20,143 nt of DNA from Acanthaster planci (GCF_001949145.1 NW_019091375.1:3231218-3251360), one strand, 5' to 3'; numbered from the stretch's first letter, positions 1 through 10,597 are shown. Numbers and translations: made by a program. The notes: generated from the letters alone by a model not told the origin.

Positions 1-335
1 TCACTGTACCACACCAGGAAATCCTGAAATGTGGACATGTTGTCATCCCAAGCCCTGCGGCAGTATGCATAATCTTCACCAGAAATGTTCTCCCCTTCAA
101 CTGGCTATAAAATGCATCATGTGGTGGTAGCTTGTTCTCCCGTAGTTTCTCCAAACTATCCATCCACTCGTAAGGGAAAAAGCCTTTGCTCTGTGGGCAG
201 TCGTAAGCTCTAAAAAATTTTTGGTAGGAATATCCCGGGGCGAGGTAACTCGATATGTCCAAAAATTTCAGTTTCTTTGTTTGGACGACCATGTACGTCC
301 CACCACGCTTCATGACGAGTTTCAATAGATCCGAT
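1..335 (-). pseudogene. Maverick/Polinton-type DNA polymerase B, post-exonuclease segment, cut by the window edge
   Basis: Read on the minus strand from about 335 down, the sequence encodes MKRGGTYMVVQTKKLKFLDI, then YLAPGYSYQKFL, GFFPYEWMDSLEKL and LPPHDAFY. These are hallmark blocks that follow ExoII in Polinton-like polymerases. At a four-G run (coding strand, about 91-99) the frame shifts again and continues as GEDYAYCRRAWDDN and FQDFLVWYS to the left edge; a 1-bp loss fits. The polymerase palm and thumb domains would lie at lower coordinates outside the window. No open frame longer than about 75 codons exists here, which is why it is easily missed. Family assignment is strong from the ordered motifs. 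The exact breakpoints are inferred from where homology changes phase. Confidence 0.75.
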
Positions 336-1110
336 CGCTGGAGCTCACCATATAAGTGTTTTTTACGACATTTAAGTTGTACTTGCCCAAGTTAAATCCA
401 AGTCCTCCTTCAGTTTGGCGGCGTACACGGCGTCGTGTGATTATTCCGGTCACTTGCGGTTTGCTGCATTTTTGCTGCTGACAATCGATAATGGCGTCCA
501 ACTCCTCAAACAGTGGCTGATATTTTTCTCGAAGCATGGTGTAGGCTGCAGTACTGATGTGATGCAGGTGCTCCAACATCTGGCTCACCAGGTGAGATAG
601 GTCTCCTTGGGACACAAAACAAGTTGCAGTTTCATAATCCGGCACGTTACTGGCTATACTAACACTGAGAAGTTCGTGGCGGTTTTCCCACTTTAGCTTA
701 GTCTGGTCATTGTTTTGCGGGATTTTCTTGAAGTAACATTTGAAGTCGTAAGTGGCGCGATAAGGGAAAAATTTCATGTCCCCTTCTACTTGAATTCCCT
801 CCTCCTCTAAGCGATCAAAAATGGTCGGGGGTAAGTGATACGCACCGCCTGCAAATTTATGTTTGATGTTTACATTACAGGTCTGTGTATGGCGTTGTAG
901 ATTAAATGATCGGGTGAATACAGTTCTACACTTTGTGCACTCGTAATTTCTACTGTACTTCTGCAAATCTGAAATGTACGAGAAGTGATGATCGTACAAG
1001 CTCACATAAAGTGTATCGGGGTAGTTGCATGGGGGACGGTGAATCAGGTGCACTCTTGTTTGAGGAGCATCATCAGTGGGAGGGTGATCAGGCACGCTGA
1101 AACTGTACAC
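322..1110 (-). pseudogene. Maverick/Polinton-type DNA polymerase B, zinc-finger and exonuclease segment (decayed)
   Basis: This segment continues the preceding one in a different phase; its first codon is GTG and nothing suggests a real start. Residues 36-46 (VSLYDHHFSYI) lead into a C2HC finger (C58, C61, H74, C78), a layout typical of animal Polinton-like polymerases. PYRATYDFKCYF (residues 117-128) is the ExoI region; the expected D-x-E is D122-F-K124, so the catalytic Glu has become Lys. GFNLGKYNLNVVK (238-250) is the ExoII region; the expected Asp after Tyr is Asn245. Proofreading exonuclease activity should therefore be lost, even apart from the frame breaks. The frame ends at a stop (322-324), while homologous coding continues in another phase beyond it. 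A flanking 5-bp insertion in a GATC-containing stretch (about 326-338) would explain the change of phase. Confidence 0.8.
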
Positions 1111-2354
1111 CTGTCAAACAGCGTTTCAGCTTGGGACAAATCGTCCAAGGTGATTCCTTTGTCAGTTTTCTTACCAGTAGCTTGTTCGAAAGTATTTGCC
1201 AAATGCCGCGTGCGTTTCTTCAGTTCGCCAAGATCTTCTCCTTGGTGAAGTGCTAAACATCTGAAAAAACAGAGGTTATCGTTGTATGCGCGACCGGTGT
1301 GGGCATTGTGGGTAAGTCCATGGATACCTCGATTGTTAGCGATGTATGGCGGTAGGTCTCCTGGAGCTCCAATGTAAAACTGGGGCATCTTGTTCACGTA
1401 GACTGCCACGTTGCTAAGGGAGACAACGGTCCATTTTGTATCTGGGCTTTTCTGGCGCAAGATTTCCAAAATGTCCACATCCTCAAAATGTGCGATTAAT
1501 TGTTCGAGATCCTCCCGGCAACCAATGGTAAACGAGGTCGCAGTAAAACTGGCGTTGTTGTCACTGGGATGGAAGTATTTTAGCTCACCAATCTCTGTAT
1601 GCCACAGGACAAATCCGAAAGAAATGCTAAGTTTAGCACGGCAAGTCAACCGCTTGAAAACAGCCTCTAGAATTTTCCTCATGTTGACACCAGGTCGCGT
1701 CAATCTGATATTGTAAATGTCTTGTACAGGTCTTCCATTGATGAGGCGCGATCTGATGGTGCCCAAGCGCTCCCGGTAGACACAAGAGAGGTCGTCTTCG
1801 TTTGGGTGTCTCTCTTCCGGAAAACCAGACGGATCCTCTTGAAGCACGTCGTCTTCATCAGGATGTTCGTGGTCCGTGTCGGTTACTCGATGGCAGTGGC
1901 GAAAATGTCTGATGAGAAGACCCACTCCATTGAAAAGTCTTCCACTCTTTGGGCATTGGTTGGAGTCAACTGAATCATTGCCGTTGTCCTCACTTGTGTG
2001 GGGCGAACTGTGGCTCCTACCAGGGCGATCCTCAGGCTGGGTAGTAGGACGATTACCGTCCGGCCAGTGGCTGCAGCCGGGTCGTTCCTCGGGCGGGGTA
2101 GCGGGGCGATCCTCGGACGGGGTAGCAGGCCGATTGCCGTCCGGCCAGTGGCTGCAACCGGGGCGATCCTCGGGCGGGCAAGATGCAGAAGTTGGGTGGT
2201 TGCTCGATGCTGATCCATTCAAGGGTGGATTGGATACTGAAGTAACGCTACCCTCATGATGATCCTTGGGAAGATTAGTGCTGGCTTGGTAGTGTGCTTG
2301 GTGCGGGATGTGACGTTTCAAGTTGTCCACCCACTTATAGGCACACCGCAGCAA
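1044..2354 (-). pseudogene. Maverick/Polinton-type protein-primed DNA polymerase B, N-terminal segment with OTU-like motif (decayed)
   Basis: An open frame of about 436 codons forms the N-terminal portion of a large self-synthesising-transposon polymerase. Residues 4-18 resemble the back half of a C2H2 finger (C4, H15, H18). Residues 60-115 are a Pro/Glu-rich, internally repeated linker. Residues 134-155 form a C2H2 finger whose second Cys is Ser (C134, S137, H150, H155). Residues 356-371 carry D-N-L-C-F-F-R, matching the D-x-x-C-x-[FY]-R catalytic motif of OTU-family cysteine proteases (D359, C362). The segment just before it (YIGAPGDLPPYI, then GIHGLTHN) is, from my recall of the family, typical of animal Polinton-like polymerases. 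The first codon is TTG with a stop four codons upstream, so the true start is not here. Near 1110 the homologous frame moves to another phase, so this frame ends in about 20 non-homologous residues. The family call is firm; OTU activity is inference. Confidence 0.72.
2013..2177 (-). repeat. In-frame tandem repeats encoding a Pro/Asp/Arg-rich linker
   Basis: Within the polymerase N-terminal segment, residues 62-114 repeat the motif EDRPGCSHWPDGNRP with shorter EDRPATP units between. The DNA is correspondingly repetitive and GC-rich, with two near copies of a block containing GGCCAGTGGCTGCA. This is an internal minisatellite in a linker between zinc-finger-like parts, and is probably length-variable between copies. 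Confidence 0.7.
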
Positions 2355-2362
2355 ACCTTGTA

Positions 2363-2603
2363 CTTAAAAGATAAATTTTCAAATTTAAAAGTCATTCCGC
2401 AATAATTGGTTACAACAGAAATATGCCAACAGTTTCATGAGAAATAACCAGGACACTACAGAGGAACAATTCGCATAGCGCAACTTCATGTCAGACGAGG
2501 GATTTTCAAAATAGTTCAAGAAATGAAAAAATAAACGGTAGATGTGCAGGCTGTCTGGGAACCGAGTTTTGAATATATCTACTTTAGACAGTACCGTACT
2601 TAC
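2363..2603 (-). other. Possible intron 5' of the polymerase segment
   Basis: On the minus strand a consensus donor CAAG|GTAAGT occurs at 2604/2603, and a T-rich tract ending in TTTTAAG gives an acceptor at 2363. The stretch between (about 241 bp) is AT-rich and non-coding. The upstream side is open for about 20 codons (…FQNPFHYKRK) before the donor. The phases do not join cleanly to the downstream polymerase frame, so either the gene has decayed here too or the pairing is coincidental. Confidence 0.3.
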
Positions 2604-2980
2604 CTTGCGTTTATAATGAAAGGGATTTTGAAATGTGAAACATACGCGTCTCTCCGGCAACGGCAATTAACAGCCTTTTTCAAGAAATTGTTTGTTATAG
2701 ATATTTCTTAGGTCTCGCTCATGAAGTGATGTTTGTTGTGGAAATCTCTCCGGCAACCAAGGGGGTACGAGACGGCCTGATGATGCATCAGATGCACCAG
2801 TTATTGTGTCAGAACAGTGTCTCGCTTGATTGACACTTCCCCATTCTCCATGGAAGTGCATCTCGGAGTCAAGAAAGATCGGTTTAGACATTTAAGAAAA
2901 TTCCTTTTTAAGTTTTTTTGTTTTGGTTCTTTTTGTGTTTCAAATCCTGATCCTCATCGGGGTCATCGCACTTTCTGTCA

Positions 2981-3036
2981 CACCTCCACCTACTACCACC
3001 TCCACCTCATCCCATCTCCACCTCATTCCACCTCCA
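2981..3036 (+). repeat. Imperfect CCACCT microsatellite
   Basis: About nine imperfect copies of a CCACCT/CCTCATT-like hexamer run through this stretch. It is a low-complexity pyrimidine-rich simple repeat with no coding meaning that I can see. Confidence 0.6.
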
Positions 3037-5555
3037 AACGGGAGTCCAGCTGCTCTGCAATCACTACTGCACTAAATACAAATGTTTAGTATAAAATGAC
3101 TTAAATGACATTTCGACAATAAGAAAACACATACCAAGGACTCAGTAAGTTTTAACACTGAGGGCACTACACCTCATAAACTGGAAAGTACACATACCCC
3201 AACGTTCACTAGCAATGAACAAACCCAGGAGGACTAAGTATGCTTGAATGAAATTGAGCATTTTGAGGCCCACTAACTTCAAGTTTTGTAGAAAACGGCA
3301 ACCAAACAAGTGCCAGCTTGTGTTTGAGTCAGACTTGGAGGAAATTGATGCTCAAAACCAGTCTGTTTTTCAAGAAGTGCAGTCATGAATTTTTCAAAAT
3401 TGCAAGGGCTTCACAACTGCTTTTCAGGGGTGACCTTCTGTAGAAAAATATTTTCAAAAGTCACTAATTAATAAATGGAAATTCGAAAGAAACTGACAAA
3501 TCATCAAGCAGACTTTAATTTGATGCAAACTGGCAAGTAAAGGAGTCTTTTAAAACAAGTTCATTACAGTTTGAATAGTTATTTACCCGAGTCCTCGGCA
3601 GGAAGCAGTATCTAGACGTACATGTGTACCAAGATTTTTTTTATGTATGCCTGGTTTCCAGTACTCTGATAATAAAACGCAACTTTGATCATTGGCCATC
3701 TGCCACCACAATTTTGTTACCCAAAACCTACAAACTATATTCCACACGTCAGACCTGTATGAATCTCGAACTGACACTGAACATCAAGACTACTAAATGA
3801 AAAAGGTTTCTTCCTCTTCCAAGACAGTCTTGGCCTGCCCAAAGCACATACCGGTAGGCTCCTGACCACTTCACTTCACCTCTTATGTCTGCCATTCTGT
3901 TCCTTGCAACTTTACCCTGCATGTAATTAACTCCCTGTGTAAAACTCTTCTAAAATTGGAGGATTTGAGACTGTTGGGGTCAAAGAGATTCTGTCACTAC
4001 TAATACTTTGTCTGTAAACTACAGCTAGACAAGGAGCAAGGCTAATCTTTCCTTAAATTCCTGCAATTTTTTCCAGAACACAACATTATTCCTTTCACGC
4101 TTTGTCAAAAAATTGGTCTGGGAAAGACATGTCGAACAAATAAAAAACCACACTCCTTGGAGGCATATTGCAAGTTGAGTGCGACTAGGAGTTGGAGTTG
4201 GTGGGCTACAAGTGCACACCCCGATCCTCATCTTTCCCAAATCTTGCTTCACAAAGCAACCTTCAGGGATGGCATCCAACTGCACAGAGGCTTCTCCTTC
4301 AATCCCATCACAAACTGGAAAATGTGATGAAGTTTAAGTACTAGGGTCTCCATCCTTCCTTAATGGTCCAGCTACAGAGAAGAGAAGGGAAAGTACAAAT
4401 TGATGACTTTAATAACTGCATGCATATCTCTTGTCGGTACCAGTCATTCAGGAAGAAGATGACTGTTGTCTATAAGCCCCAGCTGTTCTTGGTCTTTCAT
4501 TTACCTTCCATTTTTTGAGCATATTGGACAAAGAGACCCATCATTGTTTCCTCCTCGCCCCTAATACCTGTTGCAATCCACTCTCAGAGAGGATTGGTTT
4601 AAAGGAGATGACAGTTACTCAAGTGAGCACTGGCTGTGGGGCAGTGTTGTGCAGAAGACAACAGCACTGTGGAAGAGTCCTCATAAGCAGTACAGAGTAT
4701 TGTAAAAAGATGCACATGCAACTTTTGTCGAATATTAATTACCAAAGTCCACGTGCAACATAATTTATGCTAAAAGGCACATTGACAGCTGGTACCACAA
4801 AGGAGGAATCAGTGTGCAAATTATAAATCAACTCAACTTACAACGTGTGAATAAGATATCATGTTACATACAAAGGGAGACATTATTCTCCACAAAAAAA
4901 TAATAAGTTTGGCGATTGGAACATGTACATAGGTTTGTAGCTCTATGCTATAACACTGAATACCGAAGAAGCTCAATCATCCCACATTCACATTTGAGAA
5001 TAAAATGTAAAAATGGAAGCGACATCCTGTAATGATTAAACAGTTTCCTTGAGATATAAAAATCGGCTCTCACACCCCCAAACTAGAAGTAAAAGATAAT
5101 TACACTCAGAACACCAGTCTTGAGATGGCCATCAGACAGTTGTTTCTTGCATGCATCCGTCGTATTTCCTTCCATCAGTCTGTCTACGAGAGTCAAAGAC
5201 AAAAAGTGAGGAAGTGGGACAAAGATATCAAAGTACTTCAACCTGAAAACTCACTAGAACACGCCGATATTGATTCCTGCAACATATTGTACACGTAATA
5301 CACCTTATTCTCAAGATAATGGTTGGCCTGACTACGATCAAGTTCTCTTGACATGTCAGACCCTGTGGGTACCTGATCCACTATTTCCTCCTGGCACAAG
5401 CACAAGAATTCCCTCCAGGGTCATCCTAGCTCTTGCCCCATCTCCCCCATGAAGGTTACTTTCAGGGGTAGGCAGGAGGTTCAAGGTTGGAATGGACAGC
5501 TCGTCCAACAAACATGTACTACCAAATTGTCAAACCTTGACACCATAATATCATA

Positions 5556-5619
5556 GGTCTAGCCTTCCTGGAAACTGTCTGTGATTCCAGGTCTAGGACC
5601 ACTTTCACAAAAAGTGGTC
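5556..5619. repeat. Two adjacent hairpins
   Basis: The first foldback (5556-5600) pairs GGTCTAG…CCTGGAA with TTCCAGGTCTAGGACC imperfectly. The second is a perfect 9-bp stem, GACCACTTT (5597-5605) with AAAGTGGTC (5611-5619), and a 5-base loop. They overlap by a few bases and could be a remnant of a small foldback element. Confidence 0.45.
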
Positions 5620-6172
5620 ACAGTGTCAGCGACTGACGTCTAAATCGTCACTGACATAAATAAATAAATCAAAGACCGCAAACCGTTACCTCAACTGATC
5701 TTTATTCTCCTGAACCAACAAGCTGCCACAAAGGTACATATACCAGTATGTCCTGTGTGTGCAAGCCACGCATTCGCAAAAGCTTTTAAGAGCATGTTGA
5801 AAATGCTCCAAATTACGCAAGACATAAAAATGATACAAGGAGCACTTTACAAGCTGTCCTGTAGAAGATGAAGGATTTCTCTATGGTGTTAGGGATGAAT
5901 CCTTCAGAAATCCCTTTGACATTCATTAATTAGCAAAAGCCATTAATCATCACACGCAACAAAAATAAAGGAAGGTGCATTGCTACTACTGAGTTGTATT
6001 CCTAGTAATAAAACTCATCTACAGTGTCTTAACAATTAAATCAAGCAGTGGTGACACAACAATCTTTCTTGCAAACAAAGTAAAACAATACTCAAGGCGG
6101 GCTTTAAGTTATAAAACTTAGCTGTAATGCTGCGCATAGTCTTGAGTTCATGTGTCCATGTCCTTGGTGAGG

Positions 6173-6376
6173 TCAGGGAAGTTCCAGGGTCCCTGGATGA
6201 AAATTATGCAGACAGTCTAGATCTTCATCATCGAATCGTGGAAGAATTGCACTAACCACCAACTTTGACTGCGGGAATATCTCCCGCACACAGCAAATGA
6301 GCCTTTCCAGTTCACTCACATTGCTGTGGAGAAAGCCCCACTCTAAGTCATTAGTGCCAATATGTAAAGTTCTCAA
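6173..6376 (-). pseudogene. SGNH-hydrolase (GDSL-like esterase) domain fragment
   Basis: The translated stretch contains LHIGTNDL, the block III G-x-N-D motif of SGNH/GDSL hydrolases, followed about 30 residues later by FPQSKLVVSAILPR, a strand commonly seen after it in invertebrate SGNH domains. The fragment is about 67 codons, against roughly 180-200 for a full domain. The block I GDS motif and the block V D-x-x-H dyad are absent, and a stop lies about 20 codons upstream of LHIGTNDL in the same frame. No start context is present (first codon TTG). Such isolated SGNH pieces in animal genomes are often relics of retroelement-associated genes, which is inference here. It cannot encode an active enzyme as it stands. 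Confidence 0.5.
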
Positions 6377-9291
6377 GCGGACCTCACTGGTTACTGCATG
6401 GCGTTCACTTGTCTGTTCTCAAATCTTGCAGAAGAAAATCCTTCTCTTCGACTCAGTCATCTCAACTTTTATAGTCGGTGAAAGTCCCGTTACATACGGA
6501 TTATTGTAAAGACTAAAATGATAAGGACTTACATAAAGAATAAAACAAAGGCTCATAATACAAAGTGCTGTGAGCACAAGTTACAAAAGGACACAGCCTT
6601 ATGTAAAAAGGAAAAGTTGCTGTGTTTGCAAGGCCTCTGTCCAAAGAGCCATGCTTGGACATTGAAGACCAAACTATAAGTATAAAGGCTGCTTCACAAT
6701 AACTCCTCTTTACTGAACTGATTTCCTCTTTACTAAACTTATTCATTAACCATTCCTTGTAACAATGGTCCATCAGGAATGGTTGTCCCTGTTGTATATT
6801 ACACAAACTATTAATCAGCTTTAATCAAATGACAATAAGTTGAATGGTACATGTATAATAGGCATTTTTTTTTTCAAAGAGAAGCGCTGTATAAGAATCT
6901 TTAATTACTGCTGTTGGTGGGACATCTGCGTAAAAGTTATTTACTTTGAGCACCAAACTTGTAAATACAGCCCGTTTTGTAAACAGATATATGGCCTACT
7001 AACCATGCCTGATGGCCCAATGCCTTCAGAACCTAGAGAGAATGGCTCACGATCAAAGCTTATCAAAGAATCACTGGCTTTGATGGGTCGCTATGCTCCG
7101 GGTGGCTCCTGAACGGGGGGGGATATCCTGGTCTTGGAGGTGCTGTTGGCTTTGCCTGGGTTCTTTGGTGTGAAGGGGTTCCAGGTTTGGGGAAATTTCA
7201 TGTGATCCGAAGGGCTCTTGTGCTCAGAAGGGTGCCTGTTCCAGTAACAAAAGTAAGCTGTGGAATATTGTTGAATTCCAAACTGTCTTAAACTTGTGCA
7301 AGGGATATGATAGATCTAAGTGTGTAAAATGTCATATGACGATTGCATGCTGTTTGTCATGTCACAAAAGATTATTCAATACGAAAAACAGATGACAATT
7401 GCAGCCCAAAATAGACAGATGGATTGCTGTGATGCATTTGTGCTCTGTATACTGAAATATCTATACAGGTGGATGTACGGGCAAGGGGTACATGTACATA
7501 TTGTAACGGCAACCTAAACAGGCCCAACCACCAGTAAGGGGGACTAACTATATTTCTGTTAAGTTAAAAACTCAATAAGAATACAAGAAAGAAAATCCAA
7601 GTTATACCTTCAAACAATTGAATTTATTAATTTAATAGGCGCTTCTTCACCTATGACAAAAGCACCAGGGGAGGGCGAGTTACAAACTGAAACAGTCTGA
7701 AACTGTGTAAAATACTAGCAGATGTAGGCCGACTACGATGAAACACCATAGTCTGGGTGTGGCAGGGGGAACGGGCACAAGGTAAAACTACTTAGGAAAA
7801 TAAATTAGAACATACAGAAAGACTGCGCAAACCGTTGAACCCTTTCCAGAAAAATCTATTGTAGTGGTGGTGCAAAGTAATAGCAAAAAGATATTTCATT
7901 CAACTAAGGATCCTGCAGCAGGAACTAAAATGGAAATAAGGGAACAAAATAACACACCACCATCCACCACCATGCCCAGCCGTAAGTCCATACCTACTAG
8001 CCTAACAGGCTGCTTTTATAAGCATACAGAGAAAGTTATGTAAGAAATGTTGCACCACTGCTAATAGAAACAAGAAAAGGAATTGTTAAGACTGCAATGA
8101 ACAAACCAAATTAGCATTACTGAGGAACACAGAGCCAGGCCAGGGCTCCACGGTCAAGTAAATCAACAAAAGATTAATGAACAATAAGGGCCTGCAGTAC
8201 TGTGGCCAGACCACTAACATTTTAAAGGAACTTACTCCTTAACTTAAAAAAACGAAAAGACCCAAATTTTGTTACAATATGTTTCGTAGGACCAAACCTC
8301 ATTTAGTCTGGTCTCTCATTCAGTATAATTTTGTGTGCAGAGGTACATGAAGCTTTATGTGTTAACACTGGAAGATTAATCTCATTTTAAAGTTTAAAAC
8401 TAGGAAACATGGTCGAGAGTAGAGAAAGCTCCTTACATTTGATCATAAAGGATCTAAAAATCAACTAGATCTGCATTTGTACTGTCATCTGAAAGTGCAC
8501 ATGGTCCTCTATCAAGTTATGTAAGTTTCATTTCCATATTTTCTTTAGGTAGGGAAATATCTGCAAAAGAAAGCACGAGTTGGTGTTTAACTGCTTCATA
8601 TTTTTGCTTATTTTTGATTTAGTGTCCAGTAAACCAGTCCTGTTTTCGAGTAAAGAACGCTCCTTACATTCGATCGTAATTGTTCTTAATAGGGGCCTTT
8701 TTAGGTTTTTGCTTTTCATTTTTGCTTCTCTCAATGTAAAGGCACATTGATCATGTAATTCATTGTCATAAATTGTAGTTTGAAGAATGTATAATGACAT
8801 ACACGTACGCTGTAACAGACAAAGTGAATTTCTTTTACATTATCAGCTTTTGTTATATCTTGTGATGGCTGTGCTTGTGCTTTTTTGCCGAATGTCTCTT
8901 CCTGTATACATGTCACTCTAGGTTTTTTTGTAGCAGTTTCTTCGGCATCTGCCACACCGTGCATTGATTGACTTCTTCCTACCGGTAAGTCGCCGAGTTG
9001 TTCATGGGTTGACGTACATTTCTTGAGTAAGTGTTTTCAATGGCCTCAGGCTTTGTGCTGTGACTTCCATCATCAGTCATTTTCTTAGTCTGGTTCTTCA
9101 GCAGCTAAACGTTGAACTAAAATTTGCCTGACTGATGGCAGGGGATAGCGCTCTCTTGAAATGTGAAGGATCTAGTTGCTGCACTGTTTCAGAACCAGTT
9201 CTTTTCCTCATCTGTGTACTCAAGCCTGCTGCCAGACTTCGGTCAGCATCAGTGGTCAGGTGACACTGTTGACCAGTCAGGAATCCTCACA
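6377..9291. other. Non-coding interval, no gene recognised
   Basis: Short open frames only. One plus-strand frame (6840-7112) ends in a moderately coding-like stretch (MPDGPMPSEPRENGSRSKL) but lacks any recognised motif or splice support. A G8 run follows at about 7116. A diverged direct repeat (8414-8448 and 8647-8679) is listed separately. Confidence 0.45.
8414..8679 (+). repeat. Diverged direct repeat pair, about 33 bp, 233 bp apart
   Basis: CGAG-AGTAGAGAAAGCTCCT continuing to GATCATAA at 8414-8448 recurs as CGAGTAAAGAACGCTCCT continuing to GATCGTAA at 8647-8679. The shared core is GCTCCTTACATT. It may be the trace of an old segmental duplication; similarity fades outside these blocks. 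Confidence 0.4.
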
Positions 9292-9482
9292 TTGCAAAAG
9301 GTTTCCAGCACACCATAGTCCCCCACTTCTCTCCTGTTGAAGTGACGGGCATGTGGCTGTGCATCCTGTGTGGTTAGGGCACTTTGTTGCAAAAGGTTTC
9401 CAGCACACCATAGTCCCCCACTTCTCTCCTGTTGAAGTGACAGGGGCGTGTGTTTGTGCATCTTGTGTGGTTAGGGCACTTT
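9292..9482 (+). repeat. Two-copy tandem duplication, about 95-bp unit
   Basis: Both copies start TTGCAAAAGGTTTCCAGCAC and end GGTTAGGGCACTTT. Copy 1 is 9292-9386 and copy 2 is 9387-9482. The first 50 or so bases are nearly identical; the part after GAAGTGAC differs by several bases and a 2-bp length change. The apparent coding on either strand is a by-product of the duplication. Confidence 0.9.
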
Positions 9483-10510
9483 CTTTGTTGTCTTTTGACT
9501 TGCCTTATTTCTTGGCTTTTCTTTTGCAGTTTGTTTTCATGACTGTACATGAGGACGTATTTTGAAAATGTCACATATTTGCACAAGAGCGCATGAGATT
9601 GAACAGCCTATTGGTAAACATTGATCATATTGTGAAATGAAATGTGTGTACACTTGTAATGAGCAGTAGTTACATGCACAGTCACTGATGACTAAAGTGC
9701 AGATACACTGTAACAATCTTGACTTCTTAACCTGTCACAAGATGTATTTAGTAGTGCTGAATTATGAGTCTTTGTAACCAAACTTGAATCAATCGTTCTG
9801 ACCCAAGTGCACGGACAATTCAGACTTGGAAGAAGTGTTCGTTGACAAGAGAAGTTGGTCAGGAATACGAGTTTCTTTTATTTTCAAAACTTAGCCTCCT
9901 GTAAAGCTTCTAACAGTCAAACAGGGGCTGGTGAGGAAAATCTTCCTGTTTGCTAACAAGTACACTGTATGTCACCGCAGCAAAATACTTCGCAAAACAA
10001 GTATTTTCTTACCATGAAAACACTTCACAGGCTTAAACTATTAAAACTGGTCTCATCAGGCAAAGTTTCAACTCGAATTCTCAACACATTTTCAGGCTTT
10101 TTATACTCTACAAATCTACTATATCAACATGATTACTGAATATAAGTCATAAGTAAATTATGCAGTAAAGTTACATCACCCTGCTCTAAGTTAATGACCA
10201 ATTCCATTGACCAATCAGAATGAAACCAAATGATGTAGACCCATGACTAATATCAATTTCTTATAAAAGTTCCACCCCTTCATTTCAAAGAAACATTAAT
10301 CCATGAAAAAAGGGCAAGTTGTGAATCAACTGGCCTCAGCTCCCACATTAGTAACTAGCCAAGTTTTATCAATGGGTCAACTGGCCTCGGTGAACATCTG
10401 GTGTTTGACTCATTGACCTCTGCACTTTTCTGGAAACTTAAAAGGTGCATCCTGTTTTCCACCTGTTCACACAATCTCAACATTGTTACCTACATGTAGA
10501 CCAGGTATGT
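9483..10510. other. Non-coding interval, no gene recognised
   Basis: AT-rich sequence without usable open frames. The short phrase CAACTGGCCTC recurs at about 10328 and 10380. Nothing else is recognisable. Confidence 0.45.
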
Positions 10511-10597
10511 AGTAAGATACACTGGGTGTCTGGGTGTGGCAATACCCTGCCCATGCCTATAACCCAGAGTAGGATACACCATGTGTCTTACCTTACT
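10511..10597. repeat. Imperfect long foldback (hairpin)
   Basis: The left arm AGTAAGATACAC…TCTGGGTGTGGCA (10511-10541) pairs with the right arm TGCCTATAACCCAGA…GTGTCTTACCTTACT (about 10553-10597), leaving an 11-12 base loop and several internal loops. The size (about 87 bp) suits a foldback transposon remnant or a pre-miRNA-like hairpin; I cannot separate these. Confidence 0.45.

Larger units (their letters stand above)
2667..6172. other. Non-coding interval, no gene recognised
   Basis: Only short open frames (under 91 codons) with no recognisable motifs occur. The interval is AT-rich. A minus-strand frame at 2667-2891 lies directly upstream of the polymerase relic and repeats the short word TTGCCGGAGAGA seen at its 5' side, but I cannot assign it. 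The interval also contains the CCACCT-rich tract and the paired hairpins listed separately. No RNA gene was found. Confidence 0.5.

Noticed and set aside
2667-2891. Upstream exon of the polymerase gene
   Set aside because: Open and adjacent, but no recognised motif and no donor/acceptor pair giving a consistent phase.
9249-9586. Repeated peptide HFNRREVGDYGVLETFC in two minus-strand frames
   Set aside because: The peptide similarity is simply the translated 95-bp tandem duplication.
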